Source: Fervidifonticultor sp964526945 (GTDB taxonomy: Bacteria; Sysuimicrobiota; Sysuimicrobiia; Sysuimicrobiales; Humicultoraceae). From it: a stretch of 17,729 nucleotides of DNA. Made by a program: the position numbers and the translations under genes. Shown here one piece after another: positions 1-8,728 of the stretch (within the stretch, counting starts at the first letter, position 1; every line of letters begins with the position of its first letter). Where the stretch lies: positions 1 through 17,729 of the forward strand of contig CAZGNA010000044.1 in the NCBI GenBank assembly GCA_964526945.1. Reading direction: 5' to 3'. The notes under the pieces are model-generated. The model saw nothing but the letters and a program-made list of their open reading frames with translations. It ran no database searches and had not been told where the DNA came from.

Positions 1-299
1 GGCTGCGTCCCAGCGGGCGCCGGCGGCTGGTCGCCGAACTCGCGGCGCGCGGTGTCGACCGGACCGTGATTCGCGACGCGCTGGCTGCGGCGCTGCCGGC
101 GGCCGACGAGGAGGCGCTGGCCGCAGCCCAGGCCGCCGCGCGCGCCCGCCGGCTGCGCGGACTGCCCCCGGCGATCGCGCGGCGGCGTCTGGCCGCCTGG
201 TTGCGGCGGCGGGGCTTCGAGGACGCCGTGGTGGCCCGGGCGGTGCGCGCCGTCCTGGGAGGGGCGTACGGCGAGGAGGACGGCGACGCGATTCCCTGA
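1..299 (+). CDS. recX: Regulatory protein RecX, C-terminal part (5' end outside window)
   Basis: RecX binds RecA filaments and modulates recombination and the SOS response. The reading frame is open from the window edge (first full codon at base 3) to a TGA at 297-299, giving about 98 residues. These show the repeated three-helix pattern of RecX: a segment reading GVDRTVIRDAL, and near the end LRRRGFEDAVVARAVRAVL, the usual 'LRRRGF...V..VL' RecX C-terminal repeat. An internal GTG at 66 is not the true start, because the RecX-like sequence continues upstream of it. RecX is commonly 150-200 aa, so roughly a third to a half is missing. recA would be expected upstream, which is inference from known gene order. 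The helicase gene follows after a short gap. Confidence 0.8.
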   Translation, partial: LRPSGRRRLVAELAARGVDRTVIRDALAAALPAADEEALAAAQAAARARRLRGLPPAIARRRLAAWLRRRGFEDAVVARAVRAVLGGAYGEEDGDAIP

Positions 300-321
300 C
301 CCGCCCCGGCTGGCCGACCAG

Positions 322-3300
322 TTGACGCTCGAGTTCGCCGACGCGCCGGCCGTGGTGCCCGACGATGCGGTGGCGCGCGCCCTAGAGGGGTTGACCCCCC
401 TGCAGCGGGCGGCGGTGACCCACGGCGAGGGGCCGTTGTTGATCGTGGCCGGGGCCGGGACCGGCAAGACCACCGTCATCACCCGACGGATCGCCTGGTT
501 GATCGCCACCCGGCGCGCCAAGCCGTCGGAGATCCTGGCCCTCACCTTCACCGAGAAGGCCGCAGCCGAGATGGAAGCGCGCGTCGACCAGCTGGTCCCC
601 TACGGGTACACCGACACCTGGATCGGCACCTTTCACGCGTTCGGCGACCGGGTGCTGCGCGAGCAGGCGCTGGAGGCAGGCCTGCCCCCCGACTTCCGGG
701 TGCTGTCGCGGCCCGAGCAGTACATCTTCGTCCGCGACCGGCTCTTCGACCTGCCGCTCGAGCGCTACCGGCCGCTGGGCGACCCCACACGCTACATCCA
801 CGCGCTGCTGGGCGTGATCAGCCGCGCCAAAGACGAGGACATCACGCCCGAGGACTACGCGCGCTACGCACAGGCCCTGGCAGGCCGGGCCGAGACCACC
901 GGCGATGCCGAGGTGCGGGAACTGGCGGCGAGCCACCTGGAGATCGCCCGTGTCTACGGGGCCTACCAGGGGCTGCTCCAGGAGGCCGGGTGCGTGGACT
1001 TTGGAGACCTGATCGTGGTCCCCCTGCAGCTCTTCCGCCGGCGGCCCGATCTCCTGGCCCGCTACCAGGCCCGCTTTCGCTACGTGCTGGTGGACGAGTT
1101 CCAGGACACCAACCACGCGCAGTTCGAGCTGGTCAAGCTGCTGGTCGGCGCCCACCGCAACCTCACCGTGGTGGGCGACGACGACCAGAGCATCTACAAG
1201 TTCCGCGGCGCGGCCATCAGCAACATCCTGGGCTTCGTGGACGCCTTCCCCGACGCCACCCAGGTAGTCCTCACCGAGAACTTCCGGTCGCCCCAGGCCG
1301 TCCTCGACGCGGCGTACCGCCTGATCCAGCACAACAACCCCGATCGGCTGGAGGTCCGCAACCACCTCGACAAGCGGCTGGTGTCGCTGGTCGGGCCGGG
1401 GCTGCCCGTCGAGCACCGACACTACGACTCGCTCAGCACGGAAGCCGACGCCGTGGCGGCGGCCATCGCCGCGCACGTGGCCGGCGGCGGCCGGTACCGT
1501 GACTGTGCCATCCTGGTCCGCAGCAACCAGGACGCCGATCCGTTCCTGCGCGCCCTCAACCTGCGGGGGATTCCGTGGTGGTTCTCGGGCACCCGTGGAC
1601 TGTACGACCGGGAGGAAGTGCGGGTGGCGCTGGCGTTCCTGCGGGTCCTGGCCGACCCCGCCGACAACCTGAGCCTGTACTACCTGGGCACCTCGGACCT
1701 CTACCTCATCGATCCCACCGACATGGCGCGGGCGCTGACCGCCGCCCACCGGCGGAACCGTTCGCTGGAGCACACGTTCCGGCACCTGGCCGGCGCGCCA
1801 GACCTGGCGGCGGAACTGATGCCCGAGAGCCGTGCGGCCATCGCGCGCCTGGTGGAGGACCTGGACGAGATGCGGCGGCTGATGCGCCACCACACCACGG
1901 GGCGGGTGCTGTACGAGTACCTCGTCCAGCGGACCGGCTACATCCGGCGGCTGGCGACCTCCGGACAGCCCGCGGACGAAGCCAAGGTGGCCACGCTCGC
2001 CCGCCTGTTCGACATCGTCGCGCGGCACGGCGACGTTGCCCGCTACGACCGCGTCCCGGAGTTCGTGCGCCACATCGACGACCTGATCGCCGCCGGCGAC
2101 GACCCGCCCCTGCCCGACCCCGATCCGGAGTTCGATGGGGTCCACGTGTTGACCGTGCACAAGGCCAAGGGCCTGGAGTTTCCCATCGTCTTTGTCGTGA
2201 ACTGCGTGGCCGACAAGTTCCCCTCCCGGCACCGCAGCGACCCGCTGGAGCTGCCGGAGGACCTGGTCCGTGACCGGGAAGTGCTGCCCAGTGGCGACAG
2301 CCACCTCCAGGAGGAGCGCCGGCTGTTCTACGTGGCCATGACGCGGGCGAAAGCGCAGCTGGTCCTCACCAGCGCCCGGGACTACGGCGGCCTGCGCCCG
2401 CGCAAGGTCAGCAGGTTCGTCCTCGAAGCCCTGGATCGGCCCGCGGTGGATCCGCGCGCCGTCCAGCCGTCCCCGCTCGAGGCGATCCACCGGCACGCCC
2501 CGCCGGTGGAGGCCCAGCAGGTGCTGCCGGGCGTGCTGCCCGACGACGCGCCGCTCGTCCTCTCGTTCCGGCAGGTCGACGACTACGAGTTGTGTCCGCT
2601 GAAGTACAAGTACACCCACGTGCTGCGCGTCCCGCTCCTGCGCGATCACCGTGTGGTCTACGGCGCCGCGGTGCACGCCGGCGCCATGGAGTACAACCGC
2701 CGCCGCGCCCGGGGGCAGCCGGTGAGCCTGGACGACGTGCTGCGGGCCTTCGAACAGGCCTGGGTCACCGACGGGTTCATCAGCCGGGAGCACGAGGACC
2801 AGCGGCTGGAGGAGGGCCGGGCCGTGCTGGCCCGGTTCTTCGAGTACCAGCAGGCCAGCGGAACCGTGCCGACCATGGTGGAGAGCCGCTTCACCTTCTC
2901 CCTGGGCACGACCCGCGTGCGCGGCCGCTGGGACCGGGTCGACCTGCGCCGGACACCGGGCACGGGCGACGGAGAGGACGGGCAGCAGGTGGTCATCATC
3001 GACTTCAAGACCAGCGACGTCCGCCACCAGAAGGACGCGGACCGCCGGGCCCGGGAGAGCCTGCAGCTCGCCATCTACGCCCTGGCCTACCAGCGCCAGT
3101 ACGGCCGGCTGCCCGACCGGCTCGAGCTCCACTTCCTGGGGCCGCAGCGGGTGCTGGTCGGCGCGGTGGCGCCCTCCGAGGCGATGCTGGCCGAGGCCGC
3201 AGAAGCCATCGAGCGGGCCGCGGCCGGCATCCGCCGGCAACAGTTCGTGGCCACCCCCGACTACTACCGGGCCTGCCGGTACTGCGCGTTCGCTTCCATC

Positions 3301-3327
3301 TGCCCCTACACCGCGACGGGCGACTAA
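322..3327 (+). CDS. UvrD/Rep-family ATP-dependent DNA helicase fused to a Fe-S PD-(D/E)XK nuclease domain
   Basis: Probable helicase-nuclease for double-strand break processing or repair, 1001 aa. The superfamily 1A helicase motifs appear in order: Q-motif LTPLQRAAV (24-32), Walker A AGAGTGKTT (43-51), GTFHAFG, motif II VDEFQDTN (D258-E259), motif III GDDDQSIYKFRGA, motif IV LTENFRS, motif V TVHKAKGLEFPIV and motif VI RRLFYVAMTRAK. From about residue 740 there is a RecB/AddB-like nuclease domain with IIDFKTS (D894, K896) and LQLAIYALAY (the QxxxY-type motif). A cysteine set C758 plus C985-x2-C988-x5-C994 matches the 4Fe-4S ligands of AddB/Cas4-type nucleases. Canonical PcrA/UvrD is about 650-750 aa and lacks this nuclease. 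The architecture resembles mycobacterial AdnA/AdnB, but no second subunit is visible. The start is uncertain: the TTG at 322 gives a sensible N-terminus but lacks a clear Shine-Dalgarno, and in-frame GTG codons lie slightly downstream. It is probably cotranscribed with recX. Confidence 0.9.
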   Translation: MTLEFADAPAVVPDDAVARALEGLTPLQRAAVTHGEGPLLIVAGAGTGKTTVITRRIAWLIATRRAKPSEILALTFTEKAAAEMEARVDQLVPYGYTDTWIGTFHAFGDRVLREQALEAGLPPDFRVLSRPEQYIFVRDRLFDLPLERYRPLGDPTRYIHALLGVISRAKDEDITPEDYARYAQALAGRAETTGDAEVRELAASHLEIARVYGAYQGLLQEAGCVDFGDLIVVPLQLFRRRPDLLARYQARFRYVLVDEFQDTNHAQFELVKLLVGAHRNLTVVGDDDQSIYKFRGAAISNILGFVDAFPDATQVVLTENFRSPQAVLDAAYRLIQHNNPDRLEVRNHLDKRLVSLVGPGLPVEHRHYDSLSTEADAVAAAIAAHVAGGGRYRDCAILVRSNQDADPFLRALNLRGIPWWFSGTRGLYDREEVRVALAFLRVLADPADNLSLYYLGTSDLYLIDPTDMARALTAAHRRNRSLEHTFRHLAGAPDLAAELMPESRAAIARLVEDLDEMRRLMRHHTTGRVLYEYLVQRTGYIRRLATSGQPADEAKVATLARLFDIVARHGDVARYDRVPEFVRHIDDLIAAGDDPPLPDPDPEFDGVHVLTVHKAKGLEFPIVFVVNCVADKFPSRHRSDPLELPEDLVRDREVLPSGDSHLQEERRLFYVAMTRAKAQLVLTSARDYGGLRPRKVSRFVLEALDRPAVDPRAVQPSPLEAIHRHAPPVEAQQVLPGVLPDDAPLVLSFRQVDDYELCPLKYKYTHVLRVPLLRDHRVVYGAAVHAGAMEYNRRRARGQPVSLDDVLRAFEQAWVTDGFISREHEDQRLEEGRAVLARFFEYQQASGTVPTMVESRFTFSLGTTRVRGRWDRVDLRRTPGTGDGEDGQQVVIIDFKTSDVRHQKDADRRARESLQLAIYALAYQRQYGRLPDRLELHFLGPQRVLVGAVAPSEAMLAEAAEAIERAAAGIRRQQFVATPDYYRACRYCAFASICPYTATGD

Positions 3328-3491
3328 GCGCGTCCCCGACCCCGCCCCGCCCGGCCTGGGGCCGCCGGATCCGGCCCCGGCCGTCTGGGGCACCGAATCC
3401 GGCCGGAGCCACGTCATCGGGTCGTCCTGCGACGGCAGGCGCCGGGCGGGGGCACACGGGACTCTCGGTGTGGCTGCACATGCCCCGGTGC

Positions 3492-3597
3492 GCGTTCAGG
3501 GACCGGGCGCGGGCCTCCTTGCCGAGGGCCTCCTGCGTTGTGGTCCTCGGCAAGACTGGTGGGCTCAAGGCACTGCGCGTCCTTGACGCTCTTTTTT
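3492..3597 (+). ncRNA. Candidate structured RNA segment upstream of rny
   Basis: This lies in the 359-nt gene-free gap (3328-3686). The + strand can fold into a long rod. The inner stem has 13 base pairs with one G-U (CTTGCCGAGGGCC at 3518-3530 with 3542-3554, loop 3531-3541). The middle stem is 3507-3516 with 3568-3578, one bulge at 3572. The outer stem is 3492-3500 with 3581-3589, with one mismatch. The outer stem shares bases with the intrinsic terminator hairpin at 3577-3589, so the two folds exclude each other. This is seen by eye only; no covariation is available and no upstream promoter was recognised. It may be a small RNA, the attenuated end of the helicase transcript, or simply a strong hairpin in GC-rich DNA. 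I cannot match it to a known family such as 6S or SRP RNA. The remaining gap sequence (3328-3490) shows only GC-rich palindromes, for example 3364-3375. Confidence 0.3.
3577..3597 (+). terminator. Intrinsic (Rho-independent) terminator upstream of rny
   Basis: A stem GCGTC / GACGC (3577-3581 with 3585-3589) closed by a CTT loop is followed by TC and then six T residues (3592-3597). This is the only hairpin followed by a run of six T noticed in this very GC-rich window, which makes chance less likely. It would end transcription coming from recX-helicase or from a small RNA in the gap. The stem is short, so it may be modest in strength. Its 3' half overlaps the -35 box of the rny promoter. Confidence 0.55.
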
Positions 3598-3612
3598 CTC
3601 CCTCGGTACAAT
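3583..3612 (+). promoter_or_regulatory. Sigma-A/sigma-70-type promoter for the rny operon
   Basis: The -35 box TTGACG (3583-3588) and -10 box TACAAT (3607-3612) are separated by 18 nt, each matching five of six consensus bases. The start of transcription would be near 3619, leaving a leader of roughly 70 nt before rny. The spacer contains the T run of the terminator, so the two elements are interleaved. It is expected to drive rny, ymdB and the closely spaced genes through selB. Confidence 0.7.
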
Positions 3613-3686
3613 GTTTGGAAGATCTGACGAACGCATCCTGCACCGTCGGAGGGTGATGCGCGCGAGGTCACGTCCAACCGAGGGAG

Positions 3687-5237
<1,551 letters not shown>

Positions 5238-5241
5238 GCCG

Positions 5242-6021
5242 GTGCGGGTCCTGTTCGTCGGCGACGTCACCGGCAAGCCCGGCCGGCGCATCCTCGCCCG
5301 CCGGCTGCCGCAGCTGCGTCGCGACCACGCCATCGACGCGGTGCTCGCCAACGGCGAGAACGCTGCAGGCGGCATGGGGCTGACGGCCGACACCGCGGCG
5401 GAGCTGTTCGCGGCCGGCGTCGACGTGCTCACCGGCGGCAACCACATCTGGAAGAACCGGGAGGTCTACGCCCTGCTGGACAGCGACCCGCGAATCGTCC
5501 GCCCGGCCAACTACCCCGCCGGCGTGCCCGGGCGGGGCGCGGCGGTGGTGCGCGTCGCCGGCGCGTCCCTGGGGGTGCTCAACCTGGAGGGCCGGGTGTT
5601 CATGCAGGCGCTGGACGATCCGTTCCGTGTCGGCCGCGAGGAGGCGGCGCGGCTGCGCGCGGTCACGCCGGTGATCGTCGTCGACTTCCACGCCGAGGCC
5701 ACGTCGGAGAAGGTGGCCATGGGGTGGTACCTCGACGGCCGTGTCAGCGCCGTCGTGGGCACCCACACGCACGTGCAGACCGCCGACGAGCGCGTGTTGC
5801 CCCAAGGCACCGCCTACATCACCGACGTGGGAATGACCGGGCCGCGCGACGGGATCATCGGCATGGCCCGGGAAGGGATCCTGGAGCGCTTCCTCACCCA
5901 GCTCCCGGTGCGGTTCGAGGTGGCGTCCGGGCCGGTGCAGCTGAACGCCGTGGTCGTGGAGATCGCCGAGGACGGCCGCGCCACGGCCATCCAGCGGATC
6001 CAGCTGGTGGAGGAGGGCTAG
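5242..6021 (+). CDS. ymdB: YmdB-family metallophosphoesterase (2',3'-cyclic nucleotide phosphodiesterase type)
   Basis: This is a calcineurin-like dinuclear metal phosphoesterase of the TIGR00282/YmdB group. B. subtilis YmdB acts on 2',3'- and 3',5'-cAMP and influences biofilm and motility choice. The 259-aa product shows FVGDVTGKPGRR (D8), NGENAAGG (E39), GGNHIWKN (N67, H68), DFHAEATSEK (H150) and GTHTHVQTAD (H175, H177). These residues fall at the positions of the known metal ligands, so the GTG start at 5242 is well supported. It begins 4 nt after the rny stop with only a weak ribosome site, which suggests translational coupling. The rny-ymdB pairing is conserved in many bacteria and fits a role in RNA turnover or signalling. 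Confidence 0.93.
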   Translation: MRVLFVGDVTGKPGRRILARRLPQLRRDHAIDAVLANGENAAGGMGLTADTAAELFAAGVDVLTGGNHIWKNREVYALLDSDPRIVRPANYPAGVPGRGAAVVRVAGASLGVLNLEGRVFMQALDDPFRVGREEAARLRAVTPVIVVDFHAEATSEKVAMGWYLDGRVSAVVGTHTHVQTADERVLPQGTAYITDVGMTGPRDGIIGMAREGILERFLTQLPVRFEVASGPVQLNAVVVEIAEDGRATAIQRIQLVEEG

Positions 6022-6094
6022 TGGCGGCCCGGCACGCGCCGTGCGGTCGGCGGGCCGTCTCCGCGCAGCCTCCGGGCGCCGCCGGGTGGCGCTA

Positions 6095-6958
6095 GTGCGC
6101 ATCGACCTGCACACCCACACCACGGCCTCGGACGGGCTGCTCACCCCCGCCGCGCTCGTCGCCGAGGCACGAGCCCGGGGCGTCGGCCTGGTGGCCGTGA
6201 CCGACCACGACACGACGGCCGGCGTGGACCCTGCGATGGCGGCCGGCAGGGCGCTGGGCGTGGAGGTGTGGCCGGGCGTGGAGCTGTCGTGCGACGTGCC
6301 CGTGGGGGAGGTGCACGTCCTCGGGTACTTCGTCCACCATGAGCTGGACTGGTTCCAGCAGCTGCTGGACCGGCTCCGGGTGGGGCGCACCGACCGGGCC
6401 CGACGGATGGTGGAGCGCCTGGCGGCACTGGGCGTGCCGATCGCCTTCGAGCGGGTCGCCGCGCTGGCAGGCGGGGGCGCTGTCGGGCGTCCCCACGTGG
6501 CGCGCGCGCTCGTCGAGGCCGGATGGGTGCGCGACATCGCCGAGGCGTTCGACCGGTACATCGGACGCCACGGACCGGCCTACGTGGAGCGCGTCAAGAT
6601 CAGTCCCGCCGCGGCGGTGCGTGTCATCCGGGCCGCCGGCGGGCTGGCGGTGCTGGCCCACCCCGGGTGGGGAGCGCACGAGGCGATCGTGCCGGAGCTG
6701 GTGGCGGCCGGGTTGGACGGCATCGAGGTCTACTACCCGGACCACTCACCCGCCCAGGTCGAGCGCTACACGGCCCTGGCGCGGCAGTACGGGTTGCTGA
6801 TGACCGGCGGCACCGACTTCCATGGCGGGGAGATCGCCACGCGCGTGGCCGTGGGCAGCCAGTATGTGCCCGAGGGACTGATCGGGCCGCTGCGCGAGGC
6901 CGCGGCACGCCGGGCGCCCATGGACCGGCCGCCCGACCTGGCGCTGGAGACGGCGTAG
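6095..6958 (+). CDS. PHP-domain phosphoesterase (RNase AM / TrpH / YciV-like)
   Basis: Predicted metal-dependent PHP hydrolase of the TrpH/YciV group. Characterised members act as a 5'-to-3' exonuclease on short RNA (RNase AM) or as 3',5'-nucleotide bisphosphate phosphatases. Metal-binding motifs seen are LHTHTTASDG (H6, H8, D13), VTDHDTT (D37, H38), PGVELS (E63), VGRPHVARAL, AVLAHPGWG and TGGTDFHGG. Length from this start is 287 aa, normal for the group. The chosen GTG at 6095 places the first HxH at residues 6-8 as in homologues. In-frame GTGs at 6086 and 6041 are alternatives; the clear purine tract GGAGGAGG at 6010-6017 is 23 nt from the 6041 codon. It sits 73 nt after ymdB, probably in the same operon, and would complement RNase Y and YmdB in RNA or nucleotide turnover. 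Confidence 0.85.
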   Translation: MRIDLHTHTTASDGLLTPAALVAEARARGVGLVAVTDHDTTAGVDPAMAAGRALGVEVWPGVELSCDVPVGEVHVLGYFVHHELDWFQQLLDRLRVGRTDRARRMVERLAALGVPIAFERVAALAGGGAVGRPHVARALVEAGWVRDIAEAFDRYIGRHGPAYVERVKISPAAAVRVIRAAGGLAVLAHPGWGAHEAIVPELVAAGLDGIEVYYPDHSPAQVERYTALARQYGLLMTGGTDFHGGEIATRVAVGSQYVPEGLIGPLREAAARRAPMDRPPDLALETA

Positions 6959-7039
6959 CCCGTGGCCCGCCTGCCGCGGAGAATCGTCGTGCAGATGGCC
7001 CGGCCAGACCCGGCAATGAGAACGGCGTAGACCCGTGGC
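6947..7039 (+). repeat. Short imperfect direct repeat spanning the end of the PHP gene
   Basis: The last codons and stop of the PHP gene, with the bases after it (6947-6966, core CGGCGTAG then CCCGTGGC), recur about 71 nt downstream at 7018-7039 with two single-base insertions. The second copy again ends in an ACG GCG TAG triplet string. It looks like a small local duplication in the spacer before the zinc-ribbon gene. No function is evident. Confidence 0.4.
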
Positions 7040-7084
7040 GGTGGGGGCGCGGGCGCGGTGAGGGCGGGGGAGAGGAGCCAAGCG

Positions 7085-7297
7085 ATGCGGTGCGCACGAT
7101 GCGGTGCGGAGAACCCTCCGGGGAAGATCGTCTGCGCGCGCTGCGGCGCGCGCCTGCGGACGAGCGCTGGCCCGGCAGCCGTTGCCGACCGGCCCGAGGA
7201 GTTCATGCGGTGGTTGCGGGCTGACCTGGTCCGTCTTGCGGTGGTGACCGCCGTCGTGGCAGCCGGGGCGCTGGTCCTGGGAGGCGTGCTGCGGTAG
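7085..7297 (+). CDS. Small zinc-ribbon protein with one C-terminal membrane segment
   Basis: A 70-aa product of unknown specific function. Two CxxC knuckles (C3/C6 and C17/C20), each in the form CxRCGA, form a zinc-ribbon at the extreme N-terminus. A short linker follows and then one hydrophobic stretch (about residues 47-69) that would anchor it in the membrane with the ribbon in the cytoplasm. The ATG at 7085 is preferred over the in-frame GTG at 7058 because the purine-rich GAGAGGAG tract lies about 8 nt upstream of the ATG. selA starts 11 nt after its stop, so it is very likely cotranscribed with selA and selB. Small zinc-ribbon membrane proteins are common as orphans, and nothing in the sequence ties it to selenium metabolism except position. 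Confidence 0.75.
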   Translation: MRCARCGAENPPGKIVCARCGARLRTSAGPAAVADRPEEFMRWLRADLVRLAVVTAVVAAGALVLGGVLR

Positions 7298-7308
7298 AGG
7301 GCCGGGCG

Positions 7309-8724
7309 GTGGACGACGCTCACGCTGCGCTGCGCCAGCTGCCCTCGGTGGACCGGCTGGTCGCGATGCTCCGGGCCCAGGGGCGGCTGGCGGGAGTGCC
7401 GCGCCAGGCGGCGACGCTGTGCGCGCGTGAGGCGCTCGAGGCGGCGCGCGCACGCGTGCGCGCCGGCGACGAATCGGCGGCGGCCCTGGAGCGTCTCGGC
7501 GCAGAGGTGCTGGCGCGCCTGGAGCGCCGGTTTGGCGGGTCGCTGCGGCCAGCGGTCAACGCCACCGGGATCGTGCTGCACACCAACCTGGGCCGCGCGC
7601 CCCTGTCCGCGGCCGCGCGGGCGGCCGTGCTGCAGACGCTGCGCGGCTACACCACCCTCGAGATCGACCTGGACAGCGGGGGCCGGGGCGCGCGGCACGC
7701 CCACGTGGAAGACCTGCTGTGCGCCACGACCGGGGCGGAGGCCGGCTTCGCCGTCAACAACAACGCCGCCGCGGTGACGCTGGCCCTGGCGGCGCTCGCC
7801 GCCGGGAAGGAGGCCGTGGTCAGCCGCGGCGAGCTCGTGGAGATCGGCGGGAGTTTCCGCATGCCAGCGGTCATGGCCCAGAGCGGCGCCCGGCTCGTGG
7901 AAGTGGGGACCACGAACCGTACCTACCTGGCCGACTACGCCGCGGCGCTGGGCCCTGCCACCGGCGTGCTGCTCAAGGTGCACCGCAGCAACTTCACCAT
8001 GCGCGGCTTCGTACACGAGGCCGGCCTCGACGAGCTGGTCGCGCTGGGACGGGACCACGGGCTGCCGGTGGTCTACGACCTGGGCAGCGGGTGTCTCGTC
8101 GACCTCGGCGCGGTGGGCCTGCCGCGGGAGCCGATGGTGCAGGCAGCCGTCGCTGCGGGCGCGGACGTCGTGCTGTTCTCCGGCGACAAGTTGCTGGGCG
8201 GACCCCAGGCTGGCATCCTGGTCGGGCGGCGGGAGGCGATCGACCGGTGCCGACGCCATCCGCTGGCGCGCGCTGTCCGGCTCGACAAGCTGAGCCTGGC
8301 GGCGCTGGCGGCGACGTTGCGCGCCTACCTGGATCCAGCGCAAGCATGGCGCGAGATCCCCGTGCTGGCGATGCTGGCCACGCCCCTGGCGCGCCGGCGG
8401 CGCCGGGCGACCCTGCTGGCGCGGGCCCTTGCGCGCGTCTGCGGCGACGCGGCCCGGGTGACGGTGGTGCCCACCCACGGTGAGGTGGGTGGCGGGGCGT
8501 TGCCCGACGTGCCGATTCCGTCGTACGCCGTGGCGCTGCAGCCACTGCGTGGCGCCGTCGACCACTGGGCGCGCCGCCTGCGCCAGGCCCCGCGTCCGGT
8601 CGTCGGGGTCGTGCGCGACGACGCCCTGGTGCTCGACGTCCTGGCGCTGCTGCCGGGCGAGGAACGGATCGTACGGGACGCCGTGGCCCGACTGGTGGCC
8701 ACCGACGAGGCCGGGGGCCCGTAG
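7309..8724 (+). CDS. selA: L-seryl-tRNA(Sec) selenium transferase
   Basis: SelA is the PLP enzyme that converts seryl-tRNA(Sec) to selenocysteyl-tRNA(Sec) using selenophosphate. The 471-aa product is of family length and carries VNATGIVLHTNLGRAPLS near the end of the N-terminal domain, then LDSGGRGAR, a VNNNAAAV stretch, YDLGSGC, and the PLP-lysine motif FSGDKLLGGPQAG with K294 (E. coli K295). The GTG start at 7309 has AGAGGG about 7 nt upstream. selB begins 4 nt after the TAG stop. SelA acts on the tRNA encoded by selC at 12790-12885. The substrate-supplying gene selD is not in this window. Confidence 0.97.
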   Translation: MDDAHAALRQLPSVDRLVAMLRAQGRLAGVPRQAATLCAREALEAARARVRAGDESAAALERLGAEVLARLERRFGGSLRPAVNATGIVLHTNLGRAPLSAAARAAVLQTLRGYTTLEIDLDSGGRGARHAHVEDLLCATTGAEAGFAVNNNAAAVTLALAALAAGKEAVVSRGELVEIGGSFRMPAVMAQSGARLVEVGTTNRTYLADYAAALGPATGVLLKVHRSNFTMRGFVHEAGLDELVALGRDHGLPVVYDLGSGCLVDLGAVGLPREPMVQAAVAAGADVVLFSGDKLLGGPQAGILVGRREAIDRCRRHPLARAVRLDKLSLAALAATLRAYLDPAQAWREIPVLAMLATPLARRRRRATLLARALARVCGDAARVTVVPTHGEVGGGALPDVPIPSYAVALQPLRGAVDHWARRLRQAPRPVVGVVRDDALVLDVLALLPGEERIVRDAVARLVATDEAGGP

Positions 8725-8728
8725 GACG

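Noticed and set aside
382..3417. A 1011-codon open frame on the minus strand opposite the helicase gene
   Set aside because: Codon-shadow of a high-GC gene: low-complexity Val/Gly/Gln/His-rich translation without recognisable domains, and the plus-strand frame has a full set of helicase motifs.
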